NCBI GenBank assembly: GCA_021734475.1
Contig: JAIPIU010000001.1
Location: 218,501 to 282,500 of the forward strand
DNA length: 64,000 nucleotides
Origin: Candidatus Altimarinota bacterium
GTDB taxonomy: Bacteria > Patescibacteriota > Gracilibacteria > Absconditabacterales > Absconditicoccaceae
Reading direction: 5' to 3'
Part shown: positions 44,441 to 55,243 of the stretch, piece by piece
Layout: each line of letters begins with the position of its first letter
Numbering within the stretch: position 1 is the stretch's first letter
Notes under the pieces: model-generated
Seen by the model: the letters and a program-made list of their open reading frames with translations, nothing else
Database searches by the model: none
What the model was told of the DNA's origin: nothing
Translations under genes and position numbers: made by a program

Positions 44441-46813
44441 ATGAAAACAAAAAATTTATTTTCCAAGATCAAGAATCTATATATTCTGATTATAGGTCTA
44501 ATTCTTGGTATTTCCATACTAGTATGAGTAAATGCAGCATACTCAAGTATACTAGTGTGAGAAACTGCACCAGATAGCTGATGAGAAATCACAGTTTCTT
44601 GGTGAACAAAAGTTCATAATTTTGTAAACAGTCGACTTGTAGACTGAACAAACCTTATGACAGCAAAAATTTTAAATGTTGCAGGTTTAAATGTCAATGG
44701 TCCTATGGAGGTATCAGATAGTTTTAAATATAATCCATGATGACAATATGCACCTGAACAATACAAAGTTTTAGTAGCCCAAGACAATCAAGGATTTGCA
44801 GGTTGGCAAGATATTACTTCCTGGTTTACCTCATCTACAGCAACATGAGCAAGATGAGCAACATGAACTGCTGGAATTTGAATAACTGCTGCTACAATAA
44901 ATACAACTTGAAATCTAATTTTAACTTTAAGTAATAATTCTACATTAGACGCATGACTAGTTAAATGAACAGATTGAACAGATTGAATAAGTGTATCATG
45001 AGCAATAGTAGATGCAAACTGAGATTTAGTTTTCACTTTAAGTAATGGTAATGAAATAAATCTATGATCATTATCTACTACAGCAACACCTTGGGATCAT
45101 GTAGCATCACAAAATATAAATCTAAACGATAAACGAATATCAAACGATTGAACTCCAGATCATTGAATACAAATAGATATTGACAATAATATAAACTTTT
45201 GATTATCTCAATTATTTACAGATTGAATGATTCGAGCAAAAAATTGAATAAGTACAACTAATATAGCTACAAGTTGACAAATAATAGCATATGGTGTTAA
45301 TAGTGATATTCGAAGTCAATGAAATTTGATTACTTCTCAAACATTAAAAATGTATTCATGAGTAACATTAGTTGATTATTGACAATATTTTATAAATGAA
45401 GACTGAACTAACTGACAAGTATGGAAATCTGATTGAAATGGTCGTGGTTATCGATGAGTAGATAACGATACTCAACCAACACCTCCAGATAATTTGTGAG
45501 ATCATACAGCTACAACAAATATTAATCTAAGAGATAATCGATTAACAAATATTCCAGCTTGACAAGTATTTGATCCTCTAGTTCCAAGATGATTATGAAT
45601 AGATACAGATTGAAGAGTTTGAATATGAATAGTATCTCCAGATCCATCAGTAAAATTACATGTATGAGGTAGTATATGATTTAGTTGAACTTTAAAAGCA
45701 ATTTGAGGTAATTATATACATTTCACTAATGATGCAGCTACTTGATGACCATATAATTGAAATGTATGAATATGACAACTAAACCCTCAAGCAACATTAC
45801 ATGTTAACTGATGAACAAAAGTAAATAAAATGATGGAGGCATCTTGTGGTACTCCAGATCAAAATCGTGGTATAAAAATCTGAGATTGAAATTCTTACAT
45901 ATACGATAGTTCATGTCCATCATGATCTCAACGATGGGCTCAAGTTGCAACAGGATCAATATCTCCTAATTTATCAACATTAAACAATCCTATACAAGAT
46001 TTAAACCCATTCCCTACTGTTATATCAAATCCTGTACCACCTGTAGCTCAATATCAAATTTTAGGAGCACCAGATCCAGAACCAGAACCGCTTGTTGTTA
46101 ATACTCTTCATATAGAATCTGATGAATGAATTATAGTATCTGCAAAAGATGCTTCTACAAATACAATAGATAAAGCTATGTTACATTTAATGAATAATGG
46201 TACTGGTTATATCTTAGCTACTAGATTTTGAATAGGTACTAATAGTCCACAAAATCAGTTTCATGTAAGATGAACATCTAGATTTGATTGAGCTATTAAA
46301 TTAGTTCCAGATTATGGACAAACTAATATCTATGCAGCAGACACTGCAATATGACAAGGTACTGATGTAACAATACGTTGATGAGGTACAACAGCAGTAT
46401 GACAAGTAAACTGATGAGATTTAGAGTTATTATGATGAACTAGACAATCAGGATCATCAAGTGCAAATTGATGAGCTATAGTTATCAAATGATGATACAA
46501 TGATACGTATTGACCATCTTATAATCCTCCTATTGGTTGATCTATATTTATATATCCATGATCTACATTATCAGGTAATACAAGATGAAATGTAATCATA
46601 TGACATAATGGTACTACATCATGAACACCTTTATGAAAAGTTGGTATCTGAACCAAATCTCCTAAACAAATGTTAGATGTAAATTGAGCAATTAAAGTAT
46701 GAACAACAGGTCCAACTTGTAATGCCGATTATGCATGAACAATAAGATATGAAAGTTCAAATTTCCAATGATGTAAATGTTTAGCTTGAATATGTAATCG
46801 AGTAAATCTATAA
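44441..46813 (+). CDS. modular surface protein E (790 aa)
   Basis: A signal/anchor helix (LYILIIGLILGISILVGVNA) is followed by an N-terminal part different from A-D (SILVGETAPDSGGEITVSWG, MTAKILNVAGLNVNG, QWDITSWF-like). Then collagen-like GARGATGTAG, DNLGDHTATTNINLRDNRL, several VGIG/LHVNGG elements typical of tail-fibre-like proteins, a Pro-rich linker (NPVPPVAQ, PDPEPEPLVV), a second KAMLHLMNNG...GIGTNSP block, and a short Cys end (GCKCLAGICN). It closes the cluster and is followed by a terminator. Confidence 0.78.
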
Positions 46814-46852
46814 ATAAAATATTACAAAATAATTTCCCTATAAAATGTTAGC

Positions 46853-46881
46853 AAAAAAGGTAGCCATTCGGCTCCTTTTTT
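46853..46881 (+). terminator. terminator closing the surface-protein cluster
   Basis: AAAAAAGG(T)AGCC-ATTC-GGCTCCTTTTTT: a strong hairpin with one bulged T and a T tail, 40 bp after gene E. Confidence 0.85.
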
Positions 46882-46889
46882 GTTTTTAC

Positions 46890-46918
46890 TGTTATTTCGA
46901 CTGTAATGGAGAAATCCC
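46890..46918. repeat. 'ttatttcgactgtaatggagaaatccc' repeat
   Basis: Matches the common dispersed form 'ATTTCGAC...GGAGAAATC'. Single copy in the window. Confidence 0.6.
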
Positions 46919-46957
46919 TTAATCTTTTAATGGCAATACATGCATTTTTACTCATAG

Positions 46958-47215
46958 CAGTTCTTACGCTTTTATCACTACAAATATTACAATATTAGTA
47001 AGTTCGAAAAATCACGCAGCCTGTACCGCAAGGCGGTATCGATTGATTTTTCTAGCATTTTTTCCATACTTTTTGGGGCGATGCCAAAAAGTATGTCCTG
47101 GGGTATGGAGCGGGAAAAGCTCCATAAATAACGTTAAATATTTGAGATTCCCTCTTCCAACAATAATCCTTCGACTACGCCGAAGGACAAGTCCGGGAAT
47201 GACGGTTGAAATATT
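46958..47215. repeat. composite hairpin element, copy upstream of tig
   Basis: Begins CTCATAGCAGTT...TCACTACAAATATTACAATATTAG, then TTCGAAAAATCA, GCCTGTACCGCAAGGCGGTA, ACTTTTTGGGGCGATGCCAAAAAGT, TCCTGGGG...GGAAAAGCTCCATAAATAACGTTAAATATT, and an ATTCCC...GGGAATGACGG hairpin. The first 190 bp are repeated at 48650 in the same orientation. No coding gene is credible here, although a 22-residue hydrophobic frame opens at 46930. Confidence 0.7.
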
Positions 47216-47281
47216 TTCAATTGAAATCAGATTCATCTTTGATATTATAAATCAGACTTTTAAATACATAATTTTTTTCAT

Positions 47282-48574
47282 ATGCAAAAAAAACTAACTA
47301 AATGAAATTTAGCAAACTACGAAATTCAATTGATAGTTACTCCTACAGAAAACCAAAAAGCAAAAGATAAGGTTCTCAAAGAATTCCAAAAAGATATGGA
47401 TGTACAATGATTCAGAAAATGACATGTACCTATGAATATGGTAGAACAAAACGTTAAACCAGAATACCTACAAATAGGAATTTACGAAGAAGTTATCAAT
47501 ATTTGAATCCAAGAACTATTACAAGAAAACAAAGATATCAAATTTATCTGAGAACCATATGACTTTAATCAAAAACAAGAAGGGGAGGATACAGTTATTA
47601 CAATGAAATTGGATATTTATCCACAGGTAGAAATATTAGATCCAAAATGGAACGAAAAAAAAATGGATGAAATCAAAGTAGAGGTAACTCCACAAGAAAT
47701 AGATAATGCGATTAATTCTATCAAAAAAAATTATGCTGAATACAAAGATGCAGATACAATCACAATAGATTCAGTATCCAAAGTTTTTGTAGAATATTTG
47801 GACAAAGACTGAAACGTATTAGATAAATCACATATATACCTATGAGAACAAGAGTTCGCAGAAGATAAATTTCTAAAAGATACATTTCTAAACAAGAAAA
47901 AAGAGGAAATTATCCAAATAAAATACGATGAGAAAACTACTCCTACACTATTGATAAACAAAAAAGAAAATCTGACTATATCTGATATCAAATTTACTCT
48001 CAAAGATATCAAACAAATTGTATTACCAGAGATCAACGAAGAAACTCTTACTAAATTATTTGGAAAAGAAAGTGAAGTCAAGACACTAGAACAACTAAAC
48101 ACTTATATCACAAACGAAATTACTAAACAAAAAGAAGATAATATGCTAATGCAAACTATAGATTGATTTTTGCAAAAAATCCAACCAAAGTATATGAAGA
48201 TATCTATACCTCAAACACTTATAAACGAAGAATATAATGTTAGATTAAAATCATTTGAAGAAAGATTTGGTTGAAAAGAAAGAGTAGAGCAGTACTACAC
48301 TCAAATAGGAGAAGAAAAGAAAAATGAGATGCTAGAAGAGATCAAAAAATCATCTAAAATTAGTTTAGAAAAATTCTTCATTCTACAGGAGATCACAAAA
48401 GAATTGTGAATAGATATAGATCGACAAAAATCACAAAATTTAGAGGTAGAAAAACAAATATACGCTAAACTTAGCTGAAAAAAACAAAGTAGCCCCAAAG
48501 CCGAATCTCCAAAAAAAGATAAAGAAGAAAAAGCAAAAAAAGCTCCAGGAAAACCAAAAGCTAAAAAAGAATAA
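47282..48574 (+). CDS. tig: trigger factor (430 aa)
   Basis: The N-terminal ribosome-binding domain carries the signature VQGFRKGHVPMNMV (about 41-54). A degenerate PPIase-like middle domain (DTITIDSVSKVFVEYLDKDG...) and the helical C-terminal chaperone domain (LPEINEETLTKLFGKES, IPQTLINEEYNVRLKSFEERFGG) follow. A Lys/Pro-rich tail (SGKKQSSPKAESPKKDKEEK) extends the usual end. Several conserved FKBP active-site aromatics are not seen, so isomerase activity is doubtful. It folds nascent chains at the ribosome exit. The gene is flanked by two direct copies of a hairpin element. Confidence 0.93.
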
Positions 48575-48649
48575 CTAAAAATAACAATATATCCATTTGT
48601 AGTTCTAAGCAAAGCAAATGATCCAAGATAAATGTTAGTTTAAATCTAC

Positions 48650-48850
48650 TAAAAACTCATAACAAAACATACAATTTCATCACTACAAAGATTATAATAT
48701 TAGCAAATTCGTCGCAAAACGCGTCGTTTTTTGCGACTTGATTTTTTTGTCCAGTATTGGCGCCTGTCCCGCAAGGCGGGAGGTCAAGACAAAAATATTG
48801 GTCCTGGGGTTTGGGGCTGGAAAAGTCCCATAAAGAACTTTAAATATTCA
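48650..48850. repeat. composite hairpin element, copy downstream of tig
   Basis: CTCATAACAAAACATACAATT-type start, TCACTACAAAGATTATAATATTAG, then GTCGCAAAA...TTTTGCGAC, GCCTGTCCCGCAAGGCGGGAGG, and TCCTGGGGTTTGGGGC(T)GGAAAAGTCCCATAAAGAACTTTAAATATT. It parallels the 46958 copy motif by motif. Confidence 0.7.
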
Positions 48851-48860
48851 ATATTGATTA

Positions 48861-49310
48861 TTATAAATCCCAAACATAGTTCAATGGTCAAATATTCTGA
48901 CTCTTGATATCCATCATAGCACCAAAAATTCAAGACTTGACTACAAATCAAGTCTTTTTCAGTTCTTCCAATAATAAATCATATATTTTATTAGCTTCTC
49001 CAAATGGAGCACTATCCGTAAAACTCATTTTAGCTCACTTTTTGTTGTTTCCATATAATGTAAAATTTGATATCAATAAAATTTCTCCTTTGATATCTTC
49101 CAAACTTTGAGATATTTCATCATCATCTCATTTCAAACATCTAGTCTTAGTTATTTTGGAAACAAATTTAGCTATTTTGGACTGATAATCATCCAAATCA
49201 GCATTTGATATAGCTACATATATCAAGATACCCCTATTTATTTCTTCATATTTAGCTTCTTTTTCAATCAAAACTGAGGCTGATTGAACAGATTGAATCA
49301 AAAAACGCAT
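48861..49310 (-). CDS. dtd: D-aminoacyl-tRNA deacylase (149 aa)
   Basis: MRFLIQSVQSASVLIE start, GILIYVAIS, ILLISNFTLYGNNKKGAKMSFTDSAPFGEANKIYD, IFGAMMDI, and an NIGPLNYVWDL end: the Dtd fold with its SxxSAP-type motif and the Gly-cisPro dipeptide (here GP near the end). Normal length. It removes D-amino acids, and in general glycine wrongly attached to tRNA-Ala; that is noteworthy in an organism with an extra Gly-tRNA. Confidence 0.88.
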
Positions 49311-49365
49311 TCTAAAACTACAAAAGTTAAAATATTAATAATAACAATACCTATTTTTTACTGTT

Positions 49366-49400
49366 ATTCCGGTCTCGTTAGCGAAGCTTGCAACCGGAAT
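49366..49400. repeat. 'attccggt...accggaat' hairpin repeat
   Basis: Perfect ATTCCGGT/ACCGGAAT arms around CTCGTTAGCGAAGCTTGCA. Same family as 2028 and the 3' part of 20697-21000. Confidence 0.7.
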
Positions 49401-49412
49401 CTATTTTAAATA

Positions 49413-49607
49413 CTAATCCTTCCTCTTAAACAGATAATAAATCACAAGAAATGGAGCTATAACGATCTTTTTTAAATTTGGATTAATCCACAAAAAAGCT
49501 GGATAATCTCTCAAAAATACTTTCAAAAAATTAGAAAATCTATTATTTTTATTATTTATATCAAAAGGATATTTCAAAAAATCCCAAATAAATTTTAAAA
49601 TACCCAT
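49413..49607 (-). CDS. small basic aromatic-rich protein (64 aa)
   Basis: MGILKFIWDFLKYPFD...KKIVIAPFLVIYYLFKRKD: two short hydrophobic stretches with Lys/Arg ends, possibly membrane-associated. ATG to TAG, 44 bp after the TIM-barrel gene on the same strand, so it is probably expressed with it. No family recognised. It lacks TGA but also has few glycines. Confidence 0.5.
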   Translation of the reverse strand: MGILKFIWDFLKYPFDINNKNNRFSNFLKVFLRDYPAFLWINPNLKKIVIAPFLVIYYLFKRKD

Positions 49608-49651
49608 ACTTTAAAACTAAAAGCTAAAAGCCAAAAATTAAGAAATAAGCA

Positions 49652-50533
49652 TTAATCAATTTCTTCATAATTTTCTTTGAAATAAGTTCTCATCTTTTTC
49701 ATAATCAAATTAACCTTATCTGGATCAGCAAGATCAGATTTAGATATATTTACTTTTGCACTTATATAACGATAATATCAATTTTGCTTTAATTTTTTCA
49801 AAAAACTTGGAAGCTTCATAATTCATTCTCCAGGCAAAACATGTGATTCTCAAACTTTTGTTTTATCTGAAAAATAAACAACAGAAACATACGGTAAATA
49901 TTGTTGAATTTTTCTCATAAATACAAATTCAAATCAGTCTTCATTCATATTAGAAATATCCAAACCTAGATAACAACCGTATTTTTTTATCACTTCCGCC
50001 ATATTACTAAAACGATATTTTGGTATCGGTAAAGCAAAAAAACTTGAATCTTCAGGATTGATTATACCAAAACTTATACTTTTATTATTTTTTCTATAAA
50101 AATTTATATTATCGTTCAAAAAATTAAACGATTTGTAATTAAAATATTTAGGTGCATTAATACTTATTGTATCAGCTCATACAGCATCACAAAGATCCAG
50201 AGCTTTATTAAATTCTCTCTCATTTACATTATCAGATACTTGTATAACTCTGACTGGTAAATCATAATTTTGAGATAATTTCTTTACATAATCTACATTC
50301 CAAGCATCAAAATTTTTCCAAATAGCTAGATCAATACCATCAAATCATGTCGATTTAGCTAAATCAAAAACTAGATCCAATCAATATCATGGCAAGGAAT
50401 CTGTGCTTATCAAAAATTCAGGCTTTTTTCATTTATTTTTATTCCAGTTTTCATTCTCCATTTCAAAAAACACATCAGGTCACAAATCTTTCTTTTCTTC
50501 TTTGTTTTCTTTACTTTCTTTTTTGTTTACCAT
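49652..50533 (-). CDS. xylose isomerase-like TIM-barrel protein (293 aa)
   Basis: After a Lys/Glu-rich lead (MVNKKESKENKEEKKDL) comes a sugar phosphate isomerase/epimerase-type barrel: FDGIDLAIW, LPVRVIQVSD, ADTISINAPKYFN, SFGIINPEDSS, YLGLDISNM, VVYFSDK, LPGEGIMKLPSFLKKL. The family includes AP endonuclease IV and many sugar isomerases; the usual metal ligands (E, D, H, E) are only partly recognisable, so the substrate is uncertain. It stands downstream of the EEP-family gene. Confidence 0.7.
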
Positions 50534-50617
50534 AGTTTTGTTTAGGCCTTAAAATATAAATAATTATACATTTTTTCAAGGATTTTGCAAATTTTCAAAA
50601 CTAATCCATACATCAGA

Positions 50618-51592
50618 TTAATAAGCTATTTTGGACAAAAATCAATAGTGATCAGATCATTTAATATATATTTTTTTCATATATATATTAGATGCTTCAA
50701 AATTCATCCAAAAATGGTCTATATGAGATCATAATACTGGTAAATATTTCCAATTCCAAGTAAATAGAAAATCAATTTTGTTGCTAATATCTACAAATCA
50801 AGATCCAAGTCAATTTTTAAAATTTTTATAGTAAAAAGACCATGGAGAAGTATTAAAATCTCATATGATTAAAACATTATCTTGCCTACCACTATGAAAA
50901 TATTGATGACTTCAAAAATCATTTAAAAATATATCCAACTGTTTATTTCTCAATTCAAAATGATCATAGTTATCAGGAGAGCTAGTATGAACCAAATATA
51001 CATAATAATCTTTTTCTTCAAACTTTATCTGAAAATAAGCATATCTCCAAGTTCACTGTGAAAAATCATCTGCCCAATTTTCTATAGGATATTTACTAAA
51101 AACCATACTTCATATAAACATTTTTGACCATGTAGTACTATTTATATAAGGATATTTTTCTCTCAAAAAATCTTTTAAATTATCATAATGTTTTTCACCA
51201 AATTCAACAAACATAATTAAATCTGGATCATATTTTTCTATATTATTTTTCAAATCTTCATAGTCTTCATTTCATCTATTTATATTAGCATACAAAATAT
51301 CCAAACTATTTCATCAACTAAATTCTTGGAATCTAGCTCAATCGTAAAAACTATTAAACTCTCTAGAATAAATCAAAAATAAAAATCCCAAACAAAAAAC
51401 CGATAATCACAAAAGTAACTTTTTTATCCCATATTTCATTCTCCTAAATTTAAAAAAAGAGAATATAATAAGAATTATTATAATCAAAATAATATATGGC
51501 AAAAAGCTTATAGCAAGTTCACCAATATAAAATTCACGAAAATAAAAAACAAAAAAAGAAAACAAAACAACAATAGCATTTACTATAATCAT
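50618..51592 (-). CDS. membrane-anchored endonuclease/exonuclease/phosphatase-family protein (324 aa)
   Basis: Two N-terminal membrane segments (about 1-45 and 60-78) precede an EEP catalytic domain: LDILYANINRGNEDY, PDLIMFVEFGEKH (catalytic Glu), VYLVHTSSPDN, VLIIGDFNTSPWS (GDFN), and a terminal GSDHYG with the catalytic Asp-His. It resembles the membrane-bound EEP proteins found in many bacteria; target unknown (nucleic acid, phospholipid or inositol phosphate). Confidence 0.82.
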
Positions 51593-51719
51593 CTTAAAAC
51601 AAAAAATAAATCAAAACAAAATTTAAATTTTCCAATCACTAATGCAAACAGTTTTTCTTGCATATAAAAACCCAATCCTTAAACCAAATTTTAATTCTTA
51701 ATTCTTAATTCTTAATTCA

Positions 51720-53255
51720 ATGAAGTTCCACATATTAATATTCGGTTGTCAGATGAACTATTCGGATAGCGCAAGAATAAAAGCAATTCTAATTAATTGT
51801 TGAATGAAATATACCTCAGATATAAAACAAGCAGATATAGTTATATTTGATACATGTTCAGTCAGACAAAAATCAGAAGATAAAATTACTGGAAAACTAA
51901 AAGAAATCTGAAAAAATCAAAAAGTCTGGATAACATGATGTATGATCCAACATAATCTAAGAAATGCCAAAATAGATAAAATGGCCAAATTCAAAGTTTG
52001 AAATTTTTCTTGATCATTGAAAAGCAAAACACCTGAAATAATATGACTCACAACAGATGAAATCAATGACTTTAAAAACAAATATCCCCCTGAGAAGGGG
52101 GACAAAGGGGGTTTGATTAATAACAAATGAAATATTGTATGAATAAATAATGCCTTCAATCCAATGTTTTTCAATTTATCTCAAAAACTAAAAAATATAG
52201 AACTATTTTTTAGAATAGATGATGTCTGATTTTTACCAATAATACTACCCAAAATCTGATATAAGATTAAATATAATTCTGAAATTATAAATGAATATGA
52301 AAAAATTATACCACAATGAATCAATACTTCTATGAACCCACATCAAACAACAGCTTATATACCAATATCGACATGATGTAACCAATTTTGTGCCTATTGT
52401 ATAGTACCATATGCTAGATGACTGGAAAGAAATTTCCCTCTAAAACAAATCGTAGATGAAGCAAAATTACATATTCAAAATTGAGCACAAGAGATAGTGT
52501 TATTGTGACAGATAGTAAACAAACATCCAGATTTTATAGAAATATTAAAATCTATTCTAAAAATAGAATGATTGAAACGACTAAGATATACATCACCATA
52601 TCCAACTTATTATTCCAAAGAACTATTGGAATTACACGAAAAAGAAAATAAATTATGCCCTCATATACATATACCATTACAGTCATGATCAGATAATATT
52701 CTCAAAAAAATGTTTAGATGATACGATTCCAAACAATGTTATGAATTTATAGATAAAATTAGATGACTAAAAAGACATATAAGTATAACCACAGATATTA
52801 TAGTCTGATTCCCATGAGAAACTGAAAAAGATTTCAAAGAGACTATAAAATTAATAAAATACTGAAAATTTGATATGATATATATTTGAATATATTCATC
52901 TAGACCATGAACATTGGCTGCTAAAAAATATGAAAACGACATACCATACAAAACAAAACACAAAAGACGATCAAAATTAAATGAGCTTCTTAAAAAGAAT
53001 TCTCTAGAAAATAATAAAAAAGAAATCTGATCAATAAAAGAGGTTTTAGTCAATGAAATTTTAATTCAATGAAACACTAAAACATTGAAACATTGAAACA
53101 TTATATGATATACTGATAATATGAAACAAACTCTAATAAATATACAAGACTCATCAAAAATAAAAGAATGAGATTTTTTAACAGTAAAAATTATAGACGG
53201 AAAATCATTCAAACTCTACTGAGAAATAATAAATAAAAACACAACTAAGCACTAA
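51720..53255 (+). CDS. miaB: tRNA-2-methylthio-N6-dimethylallyladenosine synthase MiaB-like (511 aa)
   Basis: Methylthiotransferase: N-terminal UPF0004 part (FGCQMNYSDSAR, VIFDTCSVRQKSEDK, WITGCMIQ) binding the first cluster through three Cys, radical-SAM centre CNQFCAYCIVPYARG (Cys about 220, 224, 227), and a TRAM-like end. It thiolates A37 of UNN-reading tRNAs. Residues about 122-132 (YPPEKGDKGGL) are encoded by a dispersed repeat inserted in frame. The 5' UTR has a TTAATTC repeat run ending at the ATG. Confidence 0.92.
52085..52113. repeat. 'tccccctgagaagggggacaaaggggg' repeat inside miaB
   Basis: Same element as the intergenic copy at 18179-18208, translated in frame between the UPF0004 and radical-SAM parts of MiaB. 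Confidence 0.85.
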
Positions 53256-53319
53256 ATAATCTTTTCTTGAATTTCTTAAACAGATTATTAACAATTGAGC
53301 TGCAAGTTTTTTTGTTTAA

Positions 53320-54048
53320 ATGTTTTTTAGAGAATTTATAGTATCTATGATTTATCCCAAACATGTAGCAATCATACCTGATTGAAATAGAACACGAGCT
53401 AGATTAAACGATAAAACAATTCCTGAAGCTTATATGCTTTCATATCAAAGGGGAGTCGAGTTAATAGAATATACTTTTACAAAAACAGATGTAAAAATAT
53501 TTACACTTTGGGGATTGAGTACAGAAAATGCTACAAAAAGACCAAAAGAAGAGTTTGATTTTTTGATGAATATGTATAAATTAGTTGATGAAGATCTAGA
53601 TAATATATTGATAAACAATCAAATAAACTTCAAACGAATATGAAATCCTGATTGAATCACTGACGATTTCAAAGAATATTTAGACCAGAAGGTAGAAAAA
53701 ACAAAATGTAATTCTGATAAATATTTTGTATTTGCGATAAACTATTGATGAAGAGATGAAATAATAAGATGAATAAAAAATCTAAGTAATCAAAAATTTA
53801 ATTTCTCCAATCTAACAGAAAAAGATCTCAGTCAATCACTTGATTTAGGAGGAATACCAAATGTAGAATTAATTATTAGAACCAAATGAGATGAAGCTCA
53901 AAGAACATCTTGATTTATGTCTTGGTGGATATGATATTCAGAATTATATTTCACAGAAAAAAAATGCCCAGAATTGGATGTTGAAGAATATCAAAAATCA
54001 CTTGATTGGTTCAATAAAATGGCAGATTTACGTAACTACTGAAAATAA
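53320..54048 (+). CDS. uppS: undecaprenyl diphosphate synthase (cis-prenyltransferase) (242 aa)
   Basis: HVAIIPDGNRTRARL (catalytic Asp motif), YTFTKTDVKIFTLWGLSTENATKRPKEE, FAINYGGRDEIIR, and RTSGFMSWWIGYSELYFT near the end are family III prenyltransferase signatures. The usual RW after DGN is replaced by RTR. The ATG at 53320 was taken; an in-frame ATG nine codons on (53347) starts nearer the family's usual N-terminus. It makes the lipid carrier for peptidoglycan and surface glycans, serving the PBP and sugar transferase above. Confidence 0.9.
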
Positions 54049-54092
54049 AAATATATATTTAATCTTGTACTTTTATCTTTAATCCAACAGTC

Positions 54093-55238
54093 ATGAAAAT
54101 CACATTAGAATTAGCACAACTTATAGACTTGGTAGATATAGCAAGCAGATTTGTAGCCAAAAATGCTACATTACCAATATTGCAAAATATATATATGAAA
54201 GCATCCATCGATTCTTTGATTATCAGATCAACAGACATGGAAAAATATATAGAAATAGAAATTCCTTGCAAAATATTAGCAGAATGATCAATCACAATAA
54301 ATGCAAAAACGTTTTTGGATATTATCAGAACTATAGAAGAAAAAGAGATCGAAATAAATGTAGATCAAAAATCTCAAGTAATGACAATCAAATGATCCAA
54401 AGATACATTCGAAATCAATTGAATACCAGCTAGTGAATATGTTGCTTTACCAGAAGTTCCAAATGATAACAAAATCACATTAGATGCCCAAATTTTTTCT
54501 CAATGAATAGAAAAAGTAGAATATTCTGTGACAGACAAAAACTTTAGTCCAGTTTTGACATGAATATTATTGAAATCAAAAGAACAAGAAGGTTGAAAAA
54601 GAATGATATTCGTATGAACTGATTCATTTAGATTGTCTGAATACAAAATATTATCAAACTGAAATAATAATGAATTTTCTCTAATTATACCAAAAAATTC
54701 AATAAATGATTTCAAAAAAATCGCAGATTATCAAATAGCAAAAGAATCAAATGAAATAGATGTAAGATATTCTGATAACTTAATATCTCTACAATTTAAT
54801 ATTGATAATATAAAAATAACAGCAACCTCACTACTAATACAATGAAATTTCCCAGAATATGATAGAGAAGAAATCATGCCAAATAAATTTAACACAAAAA
54901 TATTATTAGATAAAAATCTATGTGAAAAGGCGATAAAAAAAATCTGAATACTTACTAGAGATATCAATAATTTCATACAAATCGAAACAGAAAAAGATAC
55001 TGTAATTATTTCATCTTGAAAAACTGATAAGTGAGCTTGAACAACGTCATTACCAGCAATTATAGAATGAGATCCTATAACACTATGAGTAAATTGAAGA
55101 TATATTACAGATTTTATAAAAACTATGGAATGAGATGAATTATTATTCAATCTCGTAGATAATCAAAAACCTATAATTGTAGAAGATAAATGAAATCAAT
55201 CATACAAATATGTAGTTAGACCCCTTATAAATAACTAA
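54093..55238 (+). CDS. dnaN: DNA polymerase III beta sliding clamp (381 aa)
   Basis: Three clamp domains: MKITLELAQLIDLVDIASRFVAKNATLPILQNI, GSDTFEINGIPASEYVALP-type second part (GSKDTFEINGIPASEY), VTDKNFSPVLTGILLK, FVGTDSFRLSEYK, and the C-terminal binding-pocket region ending YKYVVRPLINN. Normal length. It tethers DnaE to DNA. Not beside dnaA or recF; it is followed 5 bp later by a prepilin-like gene. Confidence 0.95.
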
Positions 55239-55243
55239 AATAA

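Noticed and set aside
32100..46800. Dense tandem DNA repeats suggestive of a CRISPR array or satellite
   Set aside because: Repeats are in-frame coding modules of long open frames with UGA as Gly, with no constant repeat-spacer pattern.
46930..46998. 22-residue hydrophobic peptide (MAIHAFLLIAVLTLL...)
   Set aside because: It overlaps the repeated element and is not preserved in the parallel copy at 48650.
47012..47236. Short open frames on both strands
   Set aside because: They lie in the hairpin element before tig; the related element at 48.7 kb does not keep them.
53320..53346. N-terminal extension of uppS as a separate leader peptide
   Set aside because: It is continuous in frame with the gene and simply reflects two possible start codons.
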